A stretch of 64,000 nucleotides of DNA from Chionoecetes opilio (Eukaryota; Arthropoda; Malacostraca; Decapoda; Majidae): NCBI GenBank assembly GCA_016584305.1, contig JACEEZ010020544.1:48051-112050 (forward strand), written 5' to 3'. The position numbers were made by a program, and so were the translations under genes. Shown one piece after another: positions 20,795 through 32,673 of the stretch (positions are counted from its first letter, which is position 1; each line of letters begins with the position of its first letter). A model generated the notes under the pieces. That model saw nothing but the letters and a program-made list of their open reading frames with translations, ran no database searches and had not been told where the DNA came from.

Positions 20795-20885
20795 TGAGCC
20801 CCTGTCCACCCAGCAGTGAATGGGTGTTAGCCGGGGGTTTGTGACCCGCCTCCTGGGGGGGTTGGCCAAAACTAGAGGACAGGAG
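20795..20885 (+). mobile_element. SINE central-domain fragment
   Basis: GAGCCCCTGTCCACCCAGC through GTTTGTGACCCGCCTCC without the tRNA head, in family C. The upstream word GGCTTATAAGACTCAC also precedes the fragment at 22233. Confidence 0.7.
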
Positions 20886-21029
20886 AGGAGGAGAGGAGAG
20901 GACCGAGCTTGAGCTTGAGTTGGGAGTCACCCAGCAGATGCTGTCGGTGAAGCCTTTGGTCCGGCGTTCTCCCACACACGCAGTATTCTGTTGGGAGAGA
21001 AGCAAAAGGGGGAAGGAAAACTAGGTGTT

Positions 21030-21504
21030 TCATTTTCCCCTCATTCCTCTCTCTGCATCACATTCATACGGGGTCCCCCTCACTGAGGGGCCCCCTGCCT
21101 CTCATTCTCTCTCATGCGTGCTCCAAGAATTCTTTTACACTTTCAGCCACACGACTGTCACTCCTCCACTCAGCACACAACCCCAGCAGGTTGGTACTCC
21201 ATCTGCCTATCCACACTCCTGTCTCTCATCTCTTGCCATTCTTCCACTCCGACTTCTCCTACCACTACCTCCACATCTTTGTTCTAGCATACTCATACCG
21301 TTCACATTCCAGCATCAAGTACTCCACAGTTTCATCCACTCCTGTCTCACACATCACACACGTTTTGCTACCACCATTCTTCCATCTGTACATACGACTA
21401 TTTACCTCTATAGTGATACTTGATCTTGATCTTGATATTACCGTAAGGTATAAAATCTTGCTCTGCACGTTCGAGTGGCCTAAGAACACCCACTTGCTGC
21501 TCAT
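21030..21504 (-). pseudogene. LINE reverse transcriptase C-terminal zinc-finger fragment
   Basis: The minus strand encodes CVMCETGVDETVEYLMLEC, resembling the C-x2-C...H...C domain at the end of several LINE ORF2 proteins, with the His replaced by Tyr. Catalytic domains are absent. It is old cargo within the outer family C element. Confidence 0.6.
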
Positions 21505-21693
21505 TAACTCTACCTACGATTGCGAGTGCATCGGAGGACACAGGGGGCGACATGAACCTCTAATCACAGGCGTCACTATAAAAATCCTGCCTGTGCCACC
21601 ACGGGCGAGGGCCAACCATCACAGCCCTCGAGGGAACCTCCAAGGCCTACCATCCCACCCCTGGAGGTCACTGCCTAACGGCGCTGTAGGCAC

Positions 21694-21771
21694 ACACACA
21701 CACACACACGCACGCACACACACACACACACACGACACAACACGCACGCACCACCACGACAACCACGACAC

Positions 21772-21804
<33 letters not shown>
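21694..21804. repeat. (CA)n-rich microsatellite
   Basis: Two CA tracts separated by CACGACAACCACGACACG-like words, within family C. Confidence 0.95.
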
Positions 21805-21806
<2 letters not shown>

Positions 21807-21916
21807 GAAAAAAACGTGTACGAAGCAGCACAAAACTCAGGGAGATAATGCGCGAAAGTCGGGATGGTAAGAATTTAGGACTCAGCGTGAAACTCGCGGA
21901 TCGCGAAACTCGCATA

Positions 21917-22036
21917 CAGTACCCTCCCGAGTTTCGCGCTTGCTTTCTTCCGGAGGCATAGCGCGAAACTCGCGGATCGCGAAACTCGGGTATTATAAAC
22001 CCTGTAAAAATGCTTATTTAGTCAGTTTTTTTTTTT

Positions 22037-22099
<63 letters not shown>

Positions 22100-23297
22100 C
22101 TACAGCGCCGTTAGGCAGTGACCTCCAGGGGTGGGATGGCAGGCCCTGGAGGTTAACTTGAGGGCTGTGTACCTACCGTATTTTACAGCTTATAAGACTC
22201 ACTTTTTCCCCAAAAAAATATCCTGAAAATGCCCCAAGCCCCTGTCCACCCAGCAGGGAATGGGTACTGGGTGTTAGCCTAGGGTTTGTGACCTGCCTCC
22301 CGGGGTGGTGGCTTCGGCCAACACTACGTAGAGAAGAGGAGGGAGGAGAGGAGCTTGAGATTCAGCTTGAGTTGGGAGTCACCCAGCGGATGCTGTTTTG
22401 GTCTGAGTGAGTGAGCTTGACACATATCTTGTCAGCTGATGGTTGTGTGACAGTGTTATACGACAATAACACTGTCACAATGCCTTCCTCTCTTCTCTCC
22501 TGTCTCCTCCAGTACCTCCAGAAACCACAGTACCACACACGTCATGGTTAATCACTTATAAAGGAGTATTTTGTGGTAAATAGTAAGGTAAGGTGCTACT
22601 TATTTCGAGGTGTTACCTATCTTATGCGACACCGGCTGTTCCTGTAAAGAAAAACACAAACAAATGGAAAAAAACAAAGCAAAACTACATACAGCTATAC
22701 TAAGCCTATTATAATACTATACTAACCAGGAAGGAAGGAAGACGTGTCCCGTAAGTCTCTTATGGGAGGCGGTAGCAGAGTGGTTAGCGTCAAGATATAT
22801 GTCAAGCTCGAGCACTAGCTTGACAGATGACCTACAAAGTGATACTAAGCAGAAAGGGTCACAAGAAGAAGTCTTCGAGTGGCGTTCTCGGTGATCCGAG
22901 TTCGATCCTTGATGAGGGCTGTAAAGTCCACTTAAAATCTTTCTCTGCACTGTTGAGTGGCCTAAGAACACCCACACGCTGCCCATTAACTCTACCTTCG
23001 ATTGCGAGTGCATCGGAGGATACAGGGGGCGGCATGAGCCTCTAATCACAGGCGTCACTATAGAAATTCTGTCTGCGCCGCCACGGGCGAGGGCCACCAT
23101 CACAGCCCTCAAGTTAACCTCCAGGGCCTACCATCCCACTCCTGGAGGTCACTGCCTAACGGTGCTGTAGGCACACACACCAAAAAAAAAAAAACTCAGG
23201 GATATAATGCGCGAAAGTCGGGATGGTAAGAATTTAGGACTCACGCGAAACTCGAGGATCGCGAAACTCGCATAGCGTGAAACTCGGGAGGGTAGTG
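21917..23297. mobile_element. Family C element, inner copy (inserted in family C)
   Basis: The ends CAGTACCCTCCCGAGTTTCG and the inverse ...CTCGGGAGGGTAGTG are flanked by TA (21915-21916, 23298-23299). The site hit is the TA in GCATAGCG/GCATAGTG of the outer copy. It contains poly-T/(GT)n (22027-22098), a SINE block (22233-22330) and the conserved family C frame on the minus strand (22717-23112). Confidence 0.85.
22233..22330 (+). mobile_element. SINE central-domain fragment
   Basis: AAGCCCCTGTCCACCCAGC to GGCTTCGGCCAACACTACG, headless, equivalent to the inverted fragment at 11848. Confidence 0.75.
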
Positions 23298-25489
23298 TAG
23301 TGTGAAACTCTGGACGGTACTGTAGTATATAAACACCGCACCTGGAGGTCTTGGCGAGGCTACCAGGATGTGAAGACTGTGGACTGGGTACTTAAGGGAA
23401 CTAGTAGTGATTAGATTAATAAATGAAGTGTTAACAACCTTATGGAGCCGCTGGAATGATAAAAGATAATTGATGCCTAACCAAGCATAAAGGTATTGGC
23501 AATGTTGCTATGGCCTGTGTGTGTGTTCTTACCTAAGTGTTATTTTTAAAGGATTGAGTCAAGCTTGTCATGTCCCTAATTGTGTTACCATTCTATCATA
23601 TTTGTCTTTTTGATTATGTATCCATGTTTTTTGTCACACTTTACATCCTCCTGTAACATATTCCACTAATGTCTTGCTCAGTCAGGAAAACTGAATTTCA
23701 TTACATTTTAACTATTCTCAAGCGATTTCCTGCTGTGTCCTCCTGGACATGATAGTCTAGGCACTCTATATCCCTTATTTGCATTTATATTTCATTTTGA
23801 CAACTTCATTTAGCATGAGCATGTCATCTTTTTCTATACTTTTCATATGTTGGTGTTTGCAGTTTATTTCTCTATTTCTATTTTATCTTTATTATTACAG
23901 TATATTCTATGCTAGTCTTCCTTCATAGCATACATCTTTCAGACTTGGCACACATCTTGTGGCTGTTCTTTGTACCCTCTCAATCTTTCAACATGTTTTA
24001 CGAAGGCATGTGTGTCGCACGTGACTTCTTCCTGCAATATTATTTCACGGTTCATTGGCTCAGACAGAGAAGCTAAATTTCCTCACATCCTCATTTATTC
24101 TTCTCTCATATAATTTCTTGTTGAGTCCTTTCAAAGATGGCTTTATATTTGAAGATGTCTTGATACTATATAATCCTTGGTGTAATGCTTTTCTCTTCTT
24201 TTGGTATATTTATATTGCATGAGAAAGTTGCTTCTTTATCTTATTTCTTCCAATGTTGGTACTAGTTGTAATGAATAGTCATTCTTCATAGCTTAAATAT
24301 CTTAGGCTTGGCACCCATCTTTTGGTTGTCCTTTGTACCCCTTCTACCTTTTCAACATGCCTTTTCAAGTAAGGGTTGCCTATCACTGCTGCATATTCAG
24401 ATATTGCTTGTATGAATTATGGAATTTTCGTCTTTACCAATCCCACATTGATGACATTAAAGGCTACTCTCATATTCACTATCAGGTTATACATATTCCT
24501 TATTTGTTTATTTACATGGCCTTTACATAGAGAGTCTATTATTGAAAATTATTCCTAAATCTCTTCTTATCAGCTACCTGTCGGTCCCAGCCAGTCCTCC
24601 CAACATACACTCTTTCCAAATTGTATTACATGGTACTTTTATGTATTTGAATTTAAATCCCTCTTGACACTTATATTATTATGCTATTCATAAAGTATTG
24701 TTAGAGCCTTTCATAAATCCTCTTTGAGTTATCATTGTTTTATAGTTCATTGTATTTTAGCATCATCAACAGATATGTTCATATGAAATCTATGTTACTG
24801 TGATGTCATATGATATGTATCATTTATGTACACCAGAAACATGATAAATACCAGACCCAAACCCTGGGGGACACCATCTATCACTTCTCTCCAGGACGAG
24901 TATATTCCTCTATATGTATTTTTCTTCCCTATCCTCTGAAAAAGTAGTCCTGCCTCTATTGGAATAGGTATCCATGGATACCTTCTTCGTATGTAAGTTT
25001 CCTTATCAACCTTATATGAGAAATTCTGACAGAAGCTTATTTGAAATATAGGTATATACTATTCCCCCATCTATATCTTGCATGCATTGTTTCCACTACC
25101 GTCATAGTACCTCCATAGGCCTGCTATGCATGACTTTCCCTCCCTAAACACAGGTCACCTTTCAGTTAACATTTCATCCTTTTCAAAGCATTCTACGTAT
25201 TTCTTTCTCATTAATCTTGACATTACTGTGCTTATAACACTAGTAAGTAAGACTGACTTGAAGTGAAATGGGTACTGTCAATTGGCTTTCATATCGGGAC
25301 AATGATTGGCTTTTATCCTTGCTTCTGATGACTTACTCTGATTTTATGGACTTATAAGTGTTTTGGACTGGCTTCCTTAATTCTTCTGCACACTCATTTA
25401 ACACCATGTGGATGATTAATATACAAAAAATATTTATCGTTTATGTGATTGCTTCATCTTCTTTCTGTTTAACGTCAGTTTTTCCCATG

Positions 25490-26150
25490 ATATTTTATGA
25501 GGTTAGATGGCCGATAATAGACTTCCAACTATCTCTATCCATTGCCTCAATTTCTTCAATGCCCAATGCTGCCAGATCTTCTTCAACACACTGCCTCCGT
25601 GTCTTCCTTGGCCTGCCCGGTGGATGGTGGCCTGGCACTTCCACTCTTAACAGCTCTCCCCAATGCCTCACCACCTCAATCGCTTTACTCTCAGCACTGT
25701 ACTCAGCTCCTTCAACCCACATTTTCTTGCCACCTCTTCACTGGACACTTCATCTCTCCATGTGATCCCAGTCATATATCTCAACATTCTCCGATCACAA
25801 CCAACCAACACACCTCCAACTTCTTTGTCAAAGCCCATGTCTCAGAACCATACAGCAAAAGTGATCTTATACATGCTTCAAATACTCTTCCTCTGTTTTT
25901 CAGTGGAATTTTCTTGTTTATCAGCAGTCCCGCTATCTCTCTCCACTTCATCCATGTAGTTGCTACTCGTGTACTTACTGCTCTCTCCACTCCACCCTCG
26001 CTATCTAACATGTCACCAAGATAACAAAACTGTTTCACTTCTTCTATAACATCACCATTCACTTTTATAGTTTCTACCTCTTCCTCTTCTGGCGGGCCTC
26101 CTCTGTTGATTCTTCTTATGCGCACTGGACAGCAGTGCGACCACCCTATT
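25490..26150 (-). pseudogene. Endonuclease-reverse transcriptase C-terminal fragment
   Basis: The upstream frame (25781-26125) encodes VKQFCYLGDMLDSEGGVE and LLLYGSETWALTKK. The downstream frame (25495-25722) encodes PPGRPRKTRRQCVEEDL, AALGIEEIEAMDRDSWK and IIGHLTS. These are typical of the C-terminal end of RTE-type LINE polymerases. A frameshift and a small deletion separate the two frames, and the catalytic domain is absent. Confidence 0.75.
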
Positions 26151-26253
26151 CAGGTTTCCTAGTCCCGAACATCTTTTATGGCACCATATGGTTTATGTGA
26201 CTTTTCTTGTAAGATTGTATCCATTAATAATGGCCCTTCATCAGTAAATGCTA

Positions 26254-27116
26254 ATTCGAGAGAACTGAAACTCGAAAATGGCAGTGGTCGCTGGCAGTTT
26301 TAACTCACAAGTTGATAATAAGTTGGTCTACTGGAAAACAAAATATGGGCTTATTCCACTGCACTTAAAACACAAAAGTATAATACTAAGAACGATTTTC
26401 TTCTATATGTATATTGTATAGAAGCCTGATTCTGTAAAACATGTATATAACCAAATAACCAAGCAGGTTATAGTTGAGGAGGTAATGGAAATGTTACTCT
26501 ATGATATTATATAGTCAATAACGAATGTTTAGAAGTTAACTATACCTAGGCAGTCATATTTTCCTGTTATTATTGTGTATCAATTAGATAGAAAGCCTGG
26601 AAGTGCAATGAGTCGACGCATGAAGTCGCAATGTTTTGATTCAATCTTCCCGCCACAATGCACGGCATGCCGCCTCCACTATTATAACCTACTTTGTCGC
26701 AGCAATAGAACTATTTCGGCATTCTATATTCTTCTTTTTTCCAAAGCATTGCTTATTGTATTTTGACAAGCGTTTGCCAGACTCAGCAGTACTGTCTTTA
26801 AAAACAGTGTGAACATCGCCCCCAATAAAACATGCTACAATATACATGTAAAAAATATATTAAGCTTTGATACTCGAGGCGAGTAATTTGCATTAAATTG
26901 CTATTATAGAACGTTCCATCGTAATGCATGTCATCCATACAATTAGTAGAACAACAGAAGAATTATTTTTTTTGGTATTCAGATGCGGTGCATCAATATT
27001 TATCGCGAAATTGATTTATGAAAATACGAGTCGCGGAGCCAAAACACAGTAGACCAATCTTTGAGTTAAAACTGCCAGCGACCACTGACATTTATCGAGT
27101 TTCAGTTCTCTCGAAT
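26254..27116. mobile_element. MITE with about 65-bp terminal inverted repeats
   Basis: The ends read ATTCGAGAGAACTGAAACTC and its complement, followed inward by GTGGTCGCTGGCAGTTTTAA on both sides, with TA at 26252-26253 and 27117-27118. No ORF is found. It fits a Tc1/mariner-type MITE, but the long terminal repeats are unlike the other families here. Confidence 0.8.
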
Positions 27117-27571
27117 TAGTAGCTGTTATTCAAAACATTGCAGAATTCCTCCTTCATAACATAGTCCTTACCCTTTCAACAGTGACTGTATCTTATCTTA
27201 TATTTTAGCTTACTCAAGTTAAAGTTGATCCTTACTTTTACTTATAATATCTTGCTCAAAATGTAATTGTGTTCCCCCTCTGATTATGCTGCATTTATTT
27301 ATCTCCTGTTTGTATTTTACGTGAGTCAGTTAGACTCCATCTGAACCCGGAGCCTTTCTTATATCCTGGGTTTTCAATAGTTCAAAAATGTCCTGCCTTT
27401 CTACTTCTGTATCACTCGGCAATGAACAATGTCTCTTTTCACACCCTTTCTCTCCACCTATATATTTTCCTTCATAAGAAAACTCTTGGAAACATTAATT
27501 CGTAATATCAACTTTTCTTACTGGTTCATCATAAATCCTCCCTCTCACCCTCAACTTGTTAATTACTTGTA

Positions 27572-28334
27572 CAGGTTCACAATCTCTTATCCGAAAACCT
27601 TGGGACCAGACACTTTTCGGATTTCGGAATTTTTCGGATTTCAGAATGGAAGATTTTTAGCGTAGATTTTAACGCTTTTTAGATCAAACATTACAAGGGG
27701 AACGGGTGGCTCAGTGGTAGAGTGCTCGGCTCGTGGCCACAAGGTCGGGAGTTTGCGCCTCAATCCCGGCAGTTACTCGGTGAAGGTGGTAGCGCTCTCT
27801 TGTCACCCTGGCGGGGCTACATGGTCTTAGGTGTCCTAGCTCGGGGATTCTTGAATCCCCCGAATAAATAATAAAAAAAAGATAAAACATTAAGTAAAAC
27901 TTTAAACATAAACTGGCTCAAACTAAGCTAAACACAAGAAAATATACTTACATGCAGTAAAAGCACAAAACAACTTAATTAGAGAATACATCTCTAATTA
28001 ATTGATTTAAAGACTATTTTTTTTAGAGAGGCGAACATTCCATTTTATCATAAGGTCTCATGCTGAAAATTATGCCTGTGTTTACCTGATAAATGATGCC
28101 CCGCCGTCCTTTGCCCCACTACCTGTTGTTTACACCTGGCCCGCCGTCCCTTGCCCCACTTTCTGTTGTTGTCCTGCCCCTATTAACATATGGAAAAATG
28201 ACCGTTGGGCGTTTCGGGTCAAGTTTGGCGCCAAACGCGAGCTTTGGTATGCAGACGACAGATAGTCTGGAAAAAATGTTCGGTTTTCGGAGCTTTTCGG
28301 TTTTCAGAATTTCGGATAAAAGATTGTGAACCTG
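27572..28334. mobile_element. Pogo/Tigger-like element, family G
   Basis: The ends CAGGTTCACAATC and GATTGTGAACCTG are flanked by TA (27570-27571, 28335-28336). Inside each end are repeated TTTCGGATTTCGGAAT-type words typical of Tigger termini. A SINE (27694-27884) is nested in it. Confidence 0.88.
27694..27884 (+). mobile_element. tRNA-derived SINE, GGGTGGCTCAG head
   Basis: A-box-like GTGGCTCAGTGGTAGAGTG and a B-box-like segment near 27752, then a body and an AATAAATAATAAAAAAAAG tail. A target duplication, AAACATTA, is at 27686-27693 and 27885-27892. The anticodon arm is too altered to assign a parent tRNA with confidence. Confidence 0.75.
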
Positions 28335-28619
28335 TACATGGTTTAGTTTTCCATTGATAAACCTGTAGAAATGTGGGTTCTTTTATAACTTTCTACAACT
28401 CCTTTTTCAAGGTTCCTTTATTCTGTACTGACTTACCTATTAATTCTAGTTCCTTAGCTTTTCTTGTTTATCATTAATTTTTCTTCTAAATCTGGTCCAT
28501 GCAACATCTCTAGTTTTCTTTTTGCAGATTCAATTTTCTGTTGAACCAGTCCTTTTCCCAGTTCTCCTTCCCAATCAACTTCTGGCACAAATTTATCAAC
28601 AATAGTTCCAAGATATTTA

Positions 28620-30556
28620 CTTCAACATACCAAAAACTCTTTCATTCATAGAAAATGTCAAAATCTTTCTGAATCAAGTTTCTCTCGTGACTTCTGGCAT
28701 CTAGCTAATAACATCTCTAACAATTTTTCTTTTTCATCTTTCCCTCGTATGCTTCACCACAGCTGTCTCATCTATTTCTAAAGCTGAACTCTTCGCTCAA
28801 ACCTTTGCTGAAAATTCCACTCTGGTTGATGAAGGGCTTGTTCCTCCTTCTCCTCCACCCTCTGACTATATTATGCCTGTTATTAAGATCCTTCGTAATG
28901 ATGTTTTCTTTGCCCTTTCAGGCCTAGATCCTCGGAAGGCTTACGGTCCTGATGGAGTCCCTCCTATTGTTCTCAAAAACTGTGCTTCTGTGTTTGCACC
29001 CTGCCTGGTCAAACTTTTCCGTCTTTGTCTATCTACTTCCACCTTTCCTTCTTGCTGGAAGTTTGCTCACATCCAACCTGTTCCTAAGAAGGGTGACCGT
29101 TCTAATCCTTCAAACTACCGTCCTATAGCTTTGACTTCCTGCCTTTCTAAAGTTTTTGAATCTATACTTAATAAGATTCTTAAGCATCTATCTGCTCACA
29201 ATCTTCTATCTGATCATCAGTACGGTTTCCGTAAAGGGCGATCTACTGGCGATCTTCTAGCTTTCCTAACTGAATCTTGGTCATCCTCCTTTAGGGGTTT
29301 CTGTGAAACTTTTGCTGTTGCCCTTGACATATTAAAAGCTTTTGATAAAGTCTGACACAAATCTTTAATTTCCAAACTACCCTCATTCAGTTTCTATCCT
29401 TCTCTCTGTACCTTCATCTTAAGTTTCCTTTCAAACCGTTCTATTGCAGCTACTGTAGACGGACATTGTTCTTCTCCTAAATCTATCAATAGTGGTGTTC
29501 CCCAGGGTTCTGTCCTATCACCCACTCTCTTTCTATTATTCATTAATGATCTTCTAAGTCTAATTCAAAGCCCTATCCACTCCTACGCTGATGATTCTAC
29601 CCTGCATTTTTCAACGTCGTTTATTAGATGTCCAACTCAACAAGAACTAAGTGATTCACGGAGAGATGCCACCGAGTGCCTAACTTCTGATCTTTCTATA
29701 ATATCTGATTGGGGCAAAGCAAACCTTGTTTTGTTCAATGCCTCAAAAACCCAATTTCTTCACCTATCTACTCGACAAAACCTACCAGATAACTATCCCC
29801 TCTTCTTCAATGACACTCAACTATCTCCTTCTACAATGAACATTCTAGGACTATCCTTTACTAAAAATCTGAACTGGAAATCTCATATCTCATCTCTTGC
29901 TAAAACCGCTTCTAAGAAGTTAGGTGTCCTGTGGCGTCTGTGTCCTTTTTTTTCTCCCTCCCAATTGCTTGCTCTCTACAGGGGCCTTATCCGCCCATGT
30001 ATGGAGTATGTCTCACATGTTTGGGGAGGATCCACTCATACAGCTCTCCTAAACAGGATTGAGTCAAAAGCTTTTCGTCTCATCAACTCCCCTCCTCTGA
30101 CTGACTGTCTTCAATCTTTAAATCACTGCCGCAATGTTGCTTCTCTTGCTATCTTCTACCGTTATTTTCATGCTCACTGCTCTTCTGAACTTGCTAACTG
30201 CATGCCTCCCCCCCCCCTCCCGCGGCCTCGCTGCACAAGACTTTCTACTCATTCTCATCCCTATTCTGTCCATCTTCCTAATGCAAGAGTTAATCAGTAT
30301 CTTTACTCTTTCATCCCTTTCACTGGTAAACTCTGGAACTCTCTTCCTGTTTCTATTTTTCCACTTTCCTACGACTTAAATCTTTTCAAGAGAAGAGTAA
30401 CAAGACACCTCCCGAACTAAATTGGCACACCCCTCTTTTTTTTTTTTTTTTCTTACTGTCTTCTTTATAGGGACTGGCAACTAAGCGGGCTTTGTGTTAC
30501 CTATTTTTGTTGTGCCCTTGGCCAGTCCTTTGTGATGTAAAAAAAAAAAAAAAAAG
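28620..30556 (+). mobile_element. Jockey/CR1-group LINE, 5'-truncated, with poly-A
   Basis: Coding sequence extends from about 28650 to 30420, followed by a short 3' UTR ending GTGATGT and a poly-A run (30540-30556). A probable target duplication AAGATAT is seen on both sides. It landed in the minus-strand LINE A. A fragment of the same 3' end is inverted at 33463-33708. Confidence 0.85.
28650..30420 (+). pseudogene. Jockey/CR1-group reverse transcriptase, one stop and one frameshift
   Basis: From 28741 one frame runs to 30420, interrupted only by a TGA at 29353 where a Trp is expected (KAFDKV, stop, HKSL). Motifs in order: RKAYGPDGVPPIVLKN, NYRPIALTSCLSKVFE, QYGFRKGRSTGD, VALDILKAFD (catalytic Asp), NSGVPQGSVLSPTLF, HSYADDSTLHF (catalytic Asp pair), then LNWKSHISSLAKTAS and a C-terminal part ending in VTRHLPN. 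Upstream, SRDFWHLANNISNNF lies in another frame, so a frameshift occurs near 28740. The endonuclease is missing. Related copies are common in decapods (from memory). Confidence 0.9.
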
Positions 30557-30775
30557 ATATCCAAGAAATGCTCCACTGTTCATGCACACTCTCTACCTAA
30601 TTATAGGGTCTCCAGTTACATTATACAAAAAAATTCTGTTGTCTTACAAAATTTGCCATCCCATAGTTGTATCTTCCCTTTCTGTCTTTTGTCTCTTGGT
30701 TTCTCAAAATATTCTGAAACTGTAAACTAGTAACACATGGTCAATCTTTAAGTTTCTAGATGGACACAAATATTG

Positions 30776-31835
30776 AAAGTTTTTTATTATGATCCACTTC
30801 CTCTCTGGTGACAGGTTGTCTGTAGCCATTAATTACCCTCAGGTCTTTTTCTTATGTTTTTCTAATCTCATCTTCCATTCAGTCATTCCACGTTTGTCTC
30901 CATGTACTCTTACCAAATTCCATCACTTTATATTTCCTTGCATTTCCCACCTTTGACTCTAAATTTATATCTTATCAAGGTCCGTTTATAGTTGTTCACA
31001 ATCTTCCTTATGTTTCACTTTTCTTAGCGACTTTGCATCATCTGGGAATTAACTTACATATTTCTTCCACCATATCATTTATATGGAGCATGAACATCTC
31101 TGGTGCCAGCCTGACCCTTGAGGAATTCCACTTATTGTTCTGCACCACTCCGATTGTTGATCCTTTATTACTGCTCTTATCCAATTACTTACATATTTCT
31201 TGCAACAACACTGCTTAGTGATACTGGCCTATAATTCAGTGCCTCTTATTTGTTCCCTCCCTTATGAATTGGGACTACATTTGATCTCTTCCCATCCCGG
31301 TGTTTTCTACCTTCTGCATCAAGCTGTCACCTCCGTGGTGCAGTGGCTAGCGTGCCTGGCTACGAATCTGCGGGCCCTGGTTTGATCCCGGGCCAGGGCA
31401 AGTCAGTGACCAGCCTACCCAGCTGTTCTTCATTCCTTTCGGGGTTGATAAATGGGTACCTGGGGTAACCTGGGAAAGGTAACTGTGGTAACCCGGGAAT
31501 CACACTAGCCCTGTGTCCCGGGGTAATGGGTTCTCACCCATCACAGGCTCTAAGGGCTAATGTCATGGAGATGAGCACTGCATGCCACGCGCCGCTTAGC
31601 GTATGCTCCCAACTTTACCTTCTGCTATCAAGCTCACAATGATATGTATTTTACTCCTTAATCCCTTACTACACTCCTTAATTATCCAGCTTGGCACTCC
31701 ATCCGGACCCAGTGCTTTCCTGACATCTTGATTTTCCAATAGTTTCCCTACTTCTTGTATGTCCACTTTTATCTCATCCAGCATAGTGTCTTTAGATGTA
31801 TCTTCTTCACCAAAATTATTTTCTGAAAACATTTA
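30776..31835 (-). pseudogene. CR1-like LINE B, degenerate
   Basis: The minus strand encodes NQDVRKALGPDGVPSWIIKE (31790-31690). Beyond the SINE insertion it continues as SNVVPIHKGGNK and NYRPVSL-like words near 31250-31200 and MEFGK-like words further on. Many stops. A SINE (31326-31616) splits it cleanly: the reading before and after joins across the target duplication. Confidence 0.7.
31326..31616 (+). mobile_element. tRNA-Arg-like SINE
   Basis: A box GTGGTGCAGTGGCTAGCG, B box GGTTTGATCCC, and an anticodon loop CTACGAA giving ACG (Arg). The body contains GGGTACCTGGGGTAACCTGG. An imperfect 17-18-bp target duplication, ACCTTCTGCATCAAGCT (31309-31325; 31617-31634), flanks it. It is a different family from the tRNA-Val SINEs. 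Confidence 0.85.
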
Positions 31836-32175
31836 TTCATTACTTCAACCTGCGAACCTGGATCATCGTATACAACTCTTTCAATTTACTTTCAATGAAA
31901 ACTGTGTGTGGGCTTATGTGCATGGCTGCGTGCGTGTGTCACCGTGAGTCACGGAGGTTGAAGGGGACAGCAATATTTCTTTCCATGTATAACACCTTTC
32001 TTACTTTGCTTGCATGATTTCATACATGGATCCTTGAAAAATGCCTAACTTGCTCTAGAATATTACTAGATATATTCGATAATTTTTTTTTTGTCTATCA
32101 GCTTATATGAAAGTATACGTAATGTTGTTCTAGCCTTTATGATTCCTTAATGTTTTCACTGAAAGGTACTGTATA
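31836..32175. other. No gene seen
   Basis: About 340 bp of AT-rich sequence without recognisable coding or repeat structure. Confidence 0.45.
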
Positions 32176-32489
32176 CAGTACCCTCCCGAGTTTCGCGCTT
32201 GCTTTCTTCCGGAGGCATAGCGCGAAACTCGCGGATCGTGAAACTCTGGATTGAAAATACTGTAAAAATGCTTATTTATTATTTATTTGAGTAAGTAAGG
32301 GCATCAGCTGATGGTTGTGTGACAGTGTTATACGGCAATAACACTGTCACAATGCCTTCCTCTCTTCTCTCCTGTCTCCTCCAGTACCTCCAGAAACCAC
32401 AGTACCACACACGCCACGGTTAATCACTTATAAAGGAGTATTTTCTGGTAAATAAGTAAGGAACAGCGGGGGTGTAAGGTAAGGTGCTA

Positions 32490-32625
32490 CAGTAAAAGCC
32501 TTATAACTCGGCACTGTATAACTCGGAATTTGATATAACTCGGCATGGCAAAGAGAAGTTTTTTTTTTTTTTTTTTTTTTTATTTATTATTATTTTTTTT
32601 TTTTTACACCTATGCCTATACCGCG

Positions 32626-32673
<48 letters not shown>

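Larger units (their letters stand above)
20615..23322. mobile_element. Family C element, outer copy
   Basis: The left end is CAGTACCCTCCCGCG with TA before it. The right end, 23298-23322, ends ACGGTACTG with TA after it. Another family C element (21917-23297) is inserted 25 bp from its right end. Inside are a SINE block (20795), a LINE fragment (21030-21504) and CA repeats (21694-21804). Confidence 0.8.
23540..30775 (-). pseudogene. CR1-like LINE A, degenerate, cut by later insertions
   Basis: Minus-strand pieces appear in the right order for one LINE: the region before the reverse transcriptase (30775-30557, then 28620-28336, with WFNRK-like and FINGK-like words), the start of the reverse transcriptase (27570-27290, LLKTQDIRKAPGSDGV), the catalytic region (25250-24800, GVPQG and VDDAK) and the C-terminal part (24420-23950, EYAAVIGNPYLKRHVEKVE and VPSL). 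Every part has stops. Breaks are caused by the Jockey/CR1-group LINE (28620-30556), family G (27572-28334), a MITE (26254-27116) and an RT fragment (25490-26150). That the pieces were one element is inference. Confidence 0.6.

Noticed and set aside
31326..31400. A functional tRNA-Arg gene
   Set aside because: It is followed by a SINE body, and the whole unit has a target duplication.
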